A program made the translations under genes and the position numbers. A stretch of 10,027 nucleotides of DNA from Clostridia bacterium (GTDB lineage Bacteria > Bacillota > DSM-16504 > Desulfitibacterales > Desulfitibacteraceae): the NCBI GenBank assembly GCA_018333845.1, contig JAGXSK010000228.1, forward strand, positions 1 to 10,027, in the 5' to 3' direction. The notes beneath the pieces were generated by a model, which was not told the origin of the DNA, did not search any database, and saw only the letters and a list, made by a program, of their open reading frames with translations. This document shows positions 1 through 6,556 of this stretch, in pieces. Every line of letters starts with the position of its first letter. Positions within the stretch are counted from its first letter, which is position 1.

Positions 1-1420
1 TTTTATGGACGTGTTCAGGTAACGGCTCTGGCTTGTGGGTTTCTAGTATCTCCCTTGCCTTTTCATCACAGGTGGTGGCTAGGTCCTTTGCACCCCGCTC
101 AACCCAGAACTGGCGCATCCTGCGGTCCATGAGCCTGGTTTCAGATAGCTTTCTCATATGCTTTACAGTATGTTCCTCGGCAAGGAAGTGCCCACGTGCA
201 CCTACACTTTTGATCACATCCACCGCCAGGGTCTTGTCATTTACCGGAATTCCCTCTAGTACCTTTCTGGTCATGGCAATAATCTCATTATCCATGACTA
301 GTTGGCCAAAGCTCATGGTAATGCCCATCTCCAACATACCCCCGCCGTAAATCATATTGGCCCCTGCCAATGCCGGTAAAAGGGTTGTCAAGGTTTTTTC
401 ATGACCGGATTGTGCATCGGAAAGTTTGCTGTCACCCTAGGAACCGGCCACATAGCTGGGCAGCAGATAAAACTGGGCCAGCTTGGCCACAGCCGCACTT
501 ATGAGTCCAAGCTCTGGGCACCCCACAGTGGCTGTACTTAGCTTCAAGTCAATCATGGAGGTGGAACTGCCATACATTACAGGTGCTCCCTTTCTTGTTA
601 GCTGGGCCAGGACAATGCCTCCCAGCACTTCAGCATTATGGGTTACCAGGGTTCCTGCTAGAGTCACAGGGGAAGTAGCACCTGCCAGGGCCATTGATAA
701 AATGTTTTGCGGTAAATTGGCCCTTGCATATTCAATAATAGGGTCAGCACAACCTTCGGAAATTGTCAAGGGACTCTGGGGACAGGTGCACCCGGAAACT
801 ATTGGCCTGTCCTTGAGCTTTTCTTTGCCTCCAGCTACAGCTGCTGCCATTTCTATCAGCAGCTGTGCTGAACGTTTATCATGACAGGGCTGGGGTACGT
901 GCTTTGTAGTATTTGCCACGGTAACTTCATAGTTATGGAGGCTTTCCATTTCTGGATGTACATCCCTGGGAGCAACAGTATTCTCCAGCATATCATATTG
1001 ATCCAGGGCATCTACTAGCCTAGCCACATTGCCCTTGTCCTCTTTGGTAGATTTTCGGTATTCTCCAGTATAGGGGTCTATAACCATGATGCCTTCCCCA
1101 AAGGGGCAGAAGTTAACTCTACCACTTTCCAAAACAATATCGTGCTTGGGATTTCGTCCAGCCAGGAATACCTTCTTGGGAGCAGAGACAATGGCATCCT
1201 CCACAACATGGGCTGGGATTTTAACTATCTTGTTTTTCCTGTCAACAGTACATCCTCCAGCTTCATATATATCCATGGCATCATTGCTCTGGACATATAA
1301 GCCGGCATACTCTAGAACTTCTAATGTGGCATCATGAATCATTTCCAAATCCTCATGACTGAAAAGCATCAAGCCGCAGCCAATAAAGGAATTTCTTCCC
1401 GCAAACAAGTTTCTTTTCAT
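1..1420 (-). CDS. mttB: Trimethylamine methyltransferase MttB, pyrrolysine-containing (3' end beyond window)
   Basis: Transfers a methyl group from trimethylamine to the Co(I) corrinoid of a cognate MttC protein, giving dimethylamine; cytoplasmic. The frame opens with an ATG at 1420 behind a good ribosome binding site (GGTGAGG, 4 nt before the ATG). It reads 327 residues to an in-frame TAG at 437-439 and then stays open for 145 more codons to the window edge. The residues around the TAG, YVAGS-(TAG)-GDSKLSDAQSGHEKT, match my memory of the Methanosarcina MttB pyrrolysine site, and the conserved family sequence carries on after it (LLPALAGAN, then GMLEMG). At least 473 residues are visible; the family is about 480-500, so only the last few codons are missing. 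Third gene of the methyltransferase operon, 53 nt after mtbB. MttC may lie beyond the left edge. Not a pseudogene: no frameshift or other stop. Identity is secure; readthrough is inferred from family knowledge. Confidence 0.95.
437..439 (-). other. In-frame UAG decoded as pyrrolysine (mttB codon 328)
   Basis: The TAG codon (CTA on the plus strand) interrupts mttB where the archaeal enzyme carries pyrrolysine. The same frame continues with conserved MttB sequence and no further stop. The next base is G, as in mtbB. In the family, pyrrolysine lies in the TIM-barrel active site and is thought to bind and orient the methylamine. Confidence 0.92.
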
Positions 1421-1473
1421 GTCCTCACCCTTTTTAAAATTTAGTGGGAAAATCCTGGAACTAAAACCTCTCT

Positions 1474-2868
1474 TTATCTTAAACCAGTTTTTCTTTTAAA
1501 CTGCTCTACTGAATTAATCTTAATACCAAGCACATTAGCAATACGGACCTTGGCCTCAAGACCCTTGGCTGCTCCCGGGCCTGGCATGGAATATCCTATA
1601 TCCAATGCCTCACGTGTTTCTCTCATAACCAGACAGTCACTCAATTCTAGTGGCGCTACTCCTAATTTTTCTGCCACATAGCTTTTTGCTTCATCAATCC
1701 TCATGCCCCTGGCCAGCTGCATCCGTAAAACCAGATCTCCGGCAGTACGAATTCCGCCCATGCCAACGGCTACCTCTTGAGTAGCTTCATTTCCAAAGGG
1801 ATCCCCCGAGCCTACCTACAAGCCATCAATCCTTCCAATTTCCACCATGGCCTTTACAGCCCGGGATACCGCATCAATTGGGGGAACCGGCGACATGGGT
1901 GTACCACCTACACCCATCCCCACATTGGCATGAACAGGAATATTTGCCGCTTCGGAACAGGCCTTTACAAAGGTTACTGCCCTGGCAATATTCCAGGGGA
2001 AGGACTGGTTGCAGTTGGTATTTACCACAGGGCCAAAAATACTGACCCCTGCCTTTTCTGCCAGCTCTACCTGCTTGTGAGGGTATAAACCGGCCAAGCG
2101 GGTTCCCTGGTACTCAAGCTGCCCATGCATACCCAGGATAAATTCTCCAGCCATGCCCATTTCTATCCCAAAATCTGGGTATTTTTTCTTGATAATTTCT
2201 ATTGCCTTTAAAGCTGCTAGAACATCAGCATCACCTGATGCACCGCAGGTATCGAAATTCATTCCGTCAGCCCCTGCCGCATACATGCCATCTGCAATGT
2301 AAAGCATGTCTTTCACTGCAATTTCAACTGCCTCCTCCTGGGCAGCCCTGGCTTCATCTATCTTGGCCAGGGGCAGCAGCTCTGACCAGTTGTCTACAGG
2401 TCCGTCTGGCTTGGTGTATAATCCTAAATTGGGCATGGCACCATACAAAACGGGCATAATAGTATTTAACTGGACATTTTCCATTACCTTTGCTTCATCA
2501 TGGAGAATAGCCTTTACTGCCTTGTAGCTGTAATCTATGTTTCCCAGATCCAAAGAATCGGCAGCAAGAACCTTTTCATGAACCTGGATAGCCGTGGCCC
2601 TGTCCATTGAAATGCCAGCCTGGTAAGTAATTTTAAAGGCACCTGAGTCAGATGAGGTAACTACCTCCTTGCCCCTGATAACACCTGTAACATTAACAGG
2701 AGAAGCAATTATTTCAAACAGATAGTCTAATTCTTCCCTGGTCAGCTCGGGAATCTTCCCACGCTCAGCTGCATCACGGGTTCCCTTTTGCAGATCATAT
2801 TGGATGTCCTCGGGGCTCATATATATACCAGAGCCATCTCCCATTCTGGTAAAAATTTTGTCAGCCAT
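1474..2868 (-). CDS. mtbB: Dimethylamine methyltransferase MtbB, pyrrolysine-containing
   Basis: Moves a methyl group from dimethylamine to its corrinoid protein (MtbC type), producing monomethylamine; cytoplasmic. The gene appears as two open frames, 2868-1819 and 1815-1474, in the same frame and separated only by the TAG at 1816-1818. Read through, it gives 464 residues with pyrrolysine at 351, close to the usual MtbB length of about 467. N-terminal hallmark: KIFTRMGDGSG. The pyrrolysine context is GRIDGL-(TAG)-VGSGDPFGNEA, followed by MGGIRTAGDLVLRMQ, typical of MtbB. It ends in TAA. An ATG five codons upstream (2883) has its AAGGA one base away, which is too close, while the ATG at 2868 follows GAGGGGGGATAAG, so I chose 2868. 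Second gene of the operon, 44 nt after the MttB-like gene and 53 nt before mttB. The downstream piece (1761-1474) should not be annotated as a separate protein. Confidence 0.95.
1816..1818 (-). other. In-frame UAG decoded as pyrrolysine (mtbB codon 351)
   Basis: This TAG lies between RIDGL and VGSGDP in mtbB, which is the pyrrolysine position of dimethylamine methyltransferases. The frame continues for 114 codons to a TAA and the translated tail is clearly MtbB. The base after the TAG is G. Confidence 0.93.
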
Positions 2869-2882
2869 CTTATCCCCCCTCA
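2869..2882 (-). promoter_or_regulatory. Ribosome binding site that sets the mtbB start
   Basis: On the minus strand GAGGGGGGATAAG directly precedes the ATG at 2868. The purine-rich core ends about 5 nt from that ATG. The alternative ATG at 2883 overlaps the start of this element and has no properly spaced site of its own. Confidence 0.6.
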
Positions 2883-2912
2883 TTTCCTTGTTTTTTTGTT
2901 GAATTGGTGTTT

Positions 2913-4364
2913 TCAGCTTATGGGATACTTTTTTTCATACTCAGCTATTATTTCTTTAACACTTTGCGCATTTTGCAGCTCCATGGGCTGGTGTTGCGCC
3001 AGGATCTCTTTTGCCCTGTCCCTGGCAATCTGGTCTGGGGAAGGCTTGCCTCTAGCTGCCCATTCATCATAAAGGCTGCGGTCCATTACTGCTGGCTGCC
3101 AGACATCCCTTATGTGCTTTAAGGTATGCTCTTCTACCATATAATGGTTTTGAGGCCCCACCTTATGAATTACTTCTAATGCCAGGGTTTCAGGGTTAAT
3201 ATCACATCCCTGGGCAACCCTGCGTAAAACCTCATAGATTTCACAATCCATGACGCACTGCTCAAAGGAGAAAATTCTAGCTCCATTAATTAGGCCCGCC
3301 CCGCACATCATGTCAGATTTGGAAAACATGCTTACCGCTCCAGAAATGGAATTTTCCACTCCAGCATGCCAGTCACTAGCTTTGGCTCCAGTGGCAAAGG
3401 TGCCTATATTTGCCGGGACCTTGTAGAAATGAGCCATTTGGGCGCCTGCCCCTTGAAGTATAAAGTCCTCTGGACCGCCACAGGTAACCCCTCCCCTTTT
3501 TAATTCCATCATGGTTGCACAAGACCCATAAAAAGTGGGTGTGCCGGGGTAAAAAATCTGCAGGAAGGCCATTCCAGCAATAATCTCAGCATTACCAAGG
3601 GCTATCTCGCCTGCCAGGGTGGCCGGTGCAGTAGAGCAGCCAATGGGCATGATCATAAAGCCTGTTGGCACCCCGGCCTCAGCAAATATAGCAGCTGCCT
3701 CCAGGCCATGACCGTCATAGGAAAGGGGGCTGATGCTGCATTGGAAATTTGAAATAATAGGTCTTTTCTTTAAATTTTCCCTGCCCCCCACAACAGCAGC
3801 AGCAATATCTATCGTTCCTTGAGCATTAAGAGGGTCCACCGCCGTCATGGCTTGAATATGTTTGCTAGAGTTTAGCAGCATGGCATGGAGTTCATGGAGG
3901 GGCTGAAGCCTTGGATTGCAGTCCTGGGCACTTACGCATGGCCACAGAAAAGCAATTTGGGGCAAAAAGTCAGCCAGCTTGATAGCCTGGCCAAGGCTTT
4001 CCTTTGAAGATGCCCGAACCTCACCTGTGTCAATATCTATAACCTGGTTTCCGCATCCATCCAGGGTTAAATAGCCATGGGCACCGTCAAGGAACAAATC
4101 ATTTTCCGGGTTTCTGGCAAATAATGCATAACTAGATGGAGCTTTTTTTAAAGCATCTTCAATTACATTGGGTGAAAAAAAGACCCTCTTTTTCTCTCGA
4201 TTTACTTTACATCCTAATTCCACAAGGTAGTCGTATTTAGCATCAGCAAGGGGCATTACAATGCCCGTGGTTTCAAGGATATGGAGACTAGCCTCGTGAA
4301 TAGCATTAATCTCTTCAGGAGTCAAGATTTCCATTGTTGACTTCCATCTAACAGCATTTATCAT
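2913..4364 (-). CDS. Pyrrolysine-free MttB-superfamily methyltransferase (possible quaternary amine:corrinoid methyltransferase)
   Basis: A 483-residue protein of the trimethylamine methyltransferase superfamily. It begins EILTPEEINAIHEASL and shares with MttB the blocks GRxNLKKRP (194-202), PATLAGEIALGNAEI (247-261), PTFYGS (276-281) and the C-terminal EEHTLKHIRDVW. There is no in-frame TAG. Where MttB has VAGS-Pyl-GDSK, this protein reads GTFATGAKASDWHAG (321-335), about two residues shorter, so pyrrolysine has no counterpart. Characterised pyrrolysine-free relatives are cobalamin-dependent methyltransferases for glycine betaine (MtgB), carnitine (MtcB), proline betaine (MtpB) or gamma-butyrobetaine (MtyB); the substrate here cannot be told from sequence. 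It is first in the operon, about 40 nt downstream of the predicted sigma-54 transcription start, with mtbB 44 nt behind. I took the ATG at 4364, preceded by AGAGGATG; an internal Met at 4334 is possible. It stops with TGA. Family assignment is firm, substrate unknown. Confidence 0.9.
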   Translation of the reverse strand: MINAVRWKSTMEILTPEEINAIHEASLHILETTGIVMPLADAKYDYLVELGCKVNREKKRVFFSPNVIEDALKKAPSSYALFARNPENDLFLDGAHGYLTLDGCGNQVIDIDTGEVRASSKESLGQAIKLADFLPQIAFLWPCVSAQDCNPRLQPLHELHAMLLNSSKHIQAMTAVDPLNAQGTIDIAAAVVGGRENLKKRPIISNFQCSISPLSYDGHGLEAAAIFAEAGVPTGFMIMPIGCSTAPATLAGEIALGNAEIIAGMAFLQIFYPGTPTFYGSCATMMELKRGGVTCGGPEDFILQGAGAQMAHFYKVPANIGTFATGAKASDWHAGVENSISGAVSMFSKSDMMCGAGLINGARIFSFEQCVMDCEIYEVLRRVAQGCDINPETLALEVIHKVGPQNHYMVEEHTLKHIRDVWQPAVMDRSLYDEWAARGKPSPDQIARDRAKEILAQHQPMELQNAQSVKEIIAEYEKKYPIS

Positions 4365-4573
4365 ACATTATCATCCTCTTTTTACTTGGTAAAAGTCTTT
4401 TATTTTAAGTTATTTGCAAGCACCATGCCAAGTTTTCAAAGTTTTTATAAATGATTACAGCACGTCACTTTTCTTCCAATACCAAGGAAAACAACTAATT
4501 TCAAATTTAAATTTTTTAAAATAAAAATAAAATTTAAAAAGGTATTTCTAATAAATGAGAAGAAATTATCATT
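4365..4573. other. Divergent regulatory spacer between operon and activator gene
   Basis: This 209-bp spacer separates the leftward methyltransferase operon from the rightward activator gene. The left part carries a sigma-54 promoter (4415-4430). The right part, about 4498-4550, is nearly pure A/T and includes the 12-bp palindrome AAATTTAAATTT (4503-4514); it may be a flexible or bent segment, or the region driving the activator gene. A weak dyad, TTCC-N8-GGAA (4474-4489), is the only upstream-activator-site candidate I see, and it is closer to the promoter than such sites usually are. Confidence 0.6.
4415..4430 (-). promoter_or_regulatory. Sigma-54 (-24/-12) promoter of the methyltransferase operon
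   Basis: On the minus strand the sequence reads TGGCATGGTGCTTGCA. The consensus is TGGCACG-N4-TTGC; here TGGCA and TTGCA match, and the GG and GC dinucleotides have the canonical 10-base gap. Counting from the -12 C (4416), transcription would start near 4404, leaving a leader of about 40 nt before the ATG at 4364. The adjacent divergent gene encodes a sigma-54 activator with an intact GAFTGA motif. Confidence 0.82.
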
Positions 4574-6391
4574 ATGGATAATGCAAATAGTTTTGATGAG
4601 GAGGCCATGGATGTGGGTTATCTTTCTAAAATTCAAAGGGATGTGCAGAGTATAGCAGAGGTGATATCTGCAGCCCTTAAGGTAGAAACAGAAATTGTAG
4701 ACGAGGATTATGTTGTATTAGGCGCCACTGGAAGAATCCGCGGACTTTTGATGCATCAAAGGCTGTCCGATTCCCACATTAACCGCTATGTCCTGGAAAG
4801 CAAGCATCCCTTCGTACTAACAAGACCCGGGCAGCACAAAATGTGTGCCCCCTGTTCTGACAAGGATGATTGCTATTACCTGGGAGGCATTTATTATCCC
4901 ATTACCTTAAAAGATAAATGCCACGGGGTTATCAGCCTGGTAGGGTTTAATGAAATTCAAAGGGAAATTCTCATTAACAATCAAAATACCTTCCTTGATT
5001 TTACAGGAAAAATGGCTGATTTATTGGCAGCAAAGCTTCAGGAACTTATGATTATGGAGGAGCTGCGCAGGACCAACAAATCCCTTGAAACAATAATTAA
5101 TGCAGTATACGAGGGCATCATATCCTGTGACGAAAAGGGTATTATTATCTGCTTTAATGAAACTGCTGCAAAAAACTATGGAATTTCAAAGCATGAAGCC
5201 ATAGGAAAGCACGTATCCCATGTAGTGCCAAATAGTCTCCTTAATAAAGCCTTGTCCCATTCCAATTCTTTTTATGAGGAAAAAATAGAAGGCACCAATA
5301 CCCTGGAAGAAAGCATTAGTTTAATTTCCAATGCCATCCTGATAAAAGAAGCAGATGCCATTGTGGGCGCAGTGGAGTCTTTTTCTCCAGAAGAAAGTAT
5401 TTATCGTGTAGCCTATCGGCTTACCAAAAGGGAACAGGACGCTGCCTTTGACCACATCATTGGCAGCAGCCAGATTATCAAAGAGGCCAAGGAAATGGCC
5501 CTGAATGTGGCCCAGAGCAGCTCCACCATACTTATCACCGGGGAAAGTGGAACCGGCAAGGAACTCTTTGCCCGGGCTATTCATAATTCCAGCCTGCGGG
5601 CAAAAGAACCCTTTGTGGTTATTAATTGCAGCGCTATTCCAGATTCTTTGCTGGAAAGTGAGCTTTTTGGATATGAGAAGGGAGCCTTTACAGGGGCAAA
5701 GCATGAAGGCAAGCCAGGTTTGATTGAATTGGCTGAAGGAGGAACCATTTTTTTAGATGAAATTGGTGACATGCCCCTCCATCTCCAGGTTAAGATTTTA
5801 CGTGTCCTGCAGGAAAAAACAATCCAAAAGGTAGGGGGAACAAAAAGAATTGCTGTTGATGTAAGGATTATTGCAGCCACCCATCAAAACCTGAAGGAGC
5901 AAATTGCAAAAAAGCTGTTTCGCGAGGACTTGTATTATCGTCTAAATGTGATTCCTCTGGTGATTCCTCCCTTGCGGCAGCGTGTCAGCGATATTCCCCT
6001 GCTCATTGACTATATGTGTGAAAAATATTCCTTGATTTTAAAAAAGAATATTCAGGGCATCACCCAGGAAGCCTTGAACGTGCTGGTCAACTACCCCTGG
6101 CCTGGCAATGTAAGAGAACTGGAAAACGCCATGGAATATGCTATTAATTTTACTCCAAACCAGGGTATTATCTCCAATGACAACTTGCCCCCCTGGCTCT
6201 TTTCGACAGTTCAAATTGCCCTGTACGAACCGGAAGACTTCAAAGAAAAACTGCAAATGGGTGAAAAGCAGTTATTAATAGAAGCCCTGGAGAAAACAGG
6301 AACTTCACTAGCAGCCAAGAAACAGATTGCCATGAACATGGGCATAGGCCTGGCTACCCTTTATCGAAAGCTGAAAAGATACAATCTGTAG
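4574..6391 (+). CDS. Sigma-54-dependent transcriptional activator (Cys-rich sensor, PAS, AAA+, Fis HTH)
   Basis: An enhancer-binding activator of sigma-54 RNA polymerase, 605 residues from the first ATG. Residues about 14-155 form a GAF-like sensor of unknown ligand with C91-x2-C94-x5-C100. A helical linker (about 155-172) leads to a PAS domain (about 172-275). The AAA+ domain (about 293-525) has Walker A GESGTGKE (323-330), GAFTGA (370-375) for sigma-54 contact, Walker B TIFLDEIGD (391-399), FREDLYYRLN (449-458) and PWPGNVREL (508-516). The Fis-type HTH is at about 577-605 and ends LATLYRKLKRYN. There is no receiver domain, so it probably senses a ligand or redox state directly. It is divergent from the operon carrying the sigma-54 promoter, so it is very likely the operon activator. 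The start is uncertain: a strong GAGGAGG at 4598-4604 fits a GTG start at 4613 (8-nt spacing), whereas the ATG at 4574 has only a weak GAGAAG. The stop codon is TAG. Confidence 0.93.
   Translation: MDNANSFDEEAMDVGYLSKIQRDVQSIAEVISAALKVETEIVDEDYVVLGATGRIRGLLMHQRLSDSHINRYVLESKHPFVLTRPGQHKMCAPCSDKDDCYYLGGIYYPITLKDKCHGVISLVGFNEIQREILINNQNTFLDFTGKMADLLAAKLQELMIMEELRRTNKSLETIINAVYEGIISCDEKGIIICFNETAAKNYGISKHEAIGKHVSHVVPNSLLNKALSHSNSFYEEKIEGTNTLEESISLISNAILIKEADAIVGAVESFSPEESIYRVAYRLTKREQDAAFDHIIGSSQIIKEAKEMALNVAQSSSTILITGESGTGKELFARAIHNSSLRAKEPFVVINCSAIPDSLLESELFGYEKGAFTGAKHEGKPGLIELAEGGTIFLDEIGDMPLHLQVKILRVLQEKTIQKVGGTKRIAVDVRIIAATHQNLKEQIAKKLFREDLYYRLNVIPLVIPPLRQRVSDIPLLIDYMCEKYSLILKKNIQGITQEALNVLVNYPWPGNVRELENAMEYAINFTPNQGIISNDNLPPWLFSTVQIALYEPEDFKEKLQMGEKQLLIEALEKTGTSLAAKKQIAMNMGIGLATLYRKLKRYNL
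4598..4604 (+). promoter_or_regulatory. Strong Shine-Dalgarno inside the activator ORF (candidate true start at 4613)
   Basis: GAGGAGG lies 8 nt before an in-frame GTG (4613) and only 2 nt before an in-frame ATG (4607). The next residues, GYLSKIQRDVQSIAE, are where related regulators seem to begin. The protein may therefore be 592 residues, 13 shorter than the longest reading frame. Confidence 0.45.
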
Positions 6392-6556
6392 AATATATTT
6401 TATTTTTCGTCAAATAAAGGCATAGTTATATATTTCGACAAAATAAGAGGATTTTTCCAACTAATGAAGAAGCATTAAACAAAAATTTATTAGCTTATCT
6501 CAGCAATCAGCATCAAAGTGTAGTCAGCAGCCAAAACCTGAAGGTATATTATATAG
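6392..6556. other. Spacer between activator and GGDEF gene
   Basis: An AT-rich spacer of 165 bp with no tRNA, clear hairpin terminator or obvious -35/-10 pair. It holds two similar motifs (6404-6420 and 6432-6450) that contain 0A-box-like cores. If the activator's TAG is read through, the frame continues 28 codons into this spacer to a TAA at 6476-6478. Confidence 0.5.
6406..6440 (-). promoter_or_regulatory. Two Spo0A-box-like sites (TGNCGAA) upstream of the GGDEF gene
   Basis: On the minus strand TGACGAA (6412-6406) and TGTCGAA (6440-6434) both match the 0A-box consensus TGNCGAA. They lie in the same orientation with centres 28 bp apart, inside a longer imperfect direct repeat, TTTTCGTCAAATAAAGG and ATTTCGACAAAATAAGAGG. 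They sit 117-151 bp before the ATG of the GGDEF gene. Control by Spo0A is an inference from motif matches alone. Confidence 0.35.

Noticed and set aside
1..439. mttB as a pseudogene truncated by a nonsense mutation
   Set aside because: The frame stays open with conserved family sequence after the UAG, and the UAG is at the pyrrolysine site.
483..884. Plus-strand open frames within the methyltransferase genes (also 33-350, 1086-1337, 1777-2088, 2202-2459, 2788-3072)
   Set aside because: They are antisense shadows of clearly identified minus-strand genes and show no recognisable protein features.
1474..1761. A separate 95-residue hypothetical gene starting MGGIRTAGDLV
   Set aside because: It is the C-terminal part of mtbB after the UAG, in the same frame, with no ribosome site of its own.
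2913..2915. The TGA ending the MttB-like gene as another selenocysteine codon
   Set aside because: The protein already has a normal family length, and the frame after the TGA is short, lysine-rich and soon reaches another TGA.
4365..4573. A pyrrolysine tRNA (pylT) or other small RNA in the divergent spacer
   Set aside because: No cloverleaf-like pairing or T-loop sequence is visible; the sequence is mostly A/T with a promoter.
4445..4636. A 63-residue minus-strand frame in the divergent spacer
   Set aside because: Low-complexity AT-rich translation, overlaps the activator start, and no ribosome binding site.
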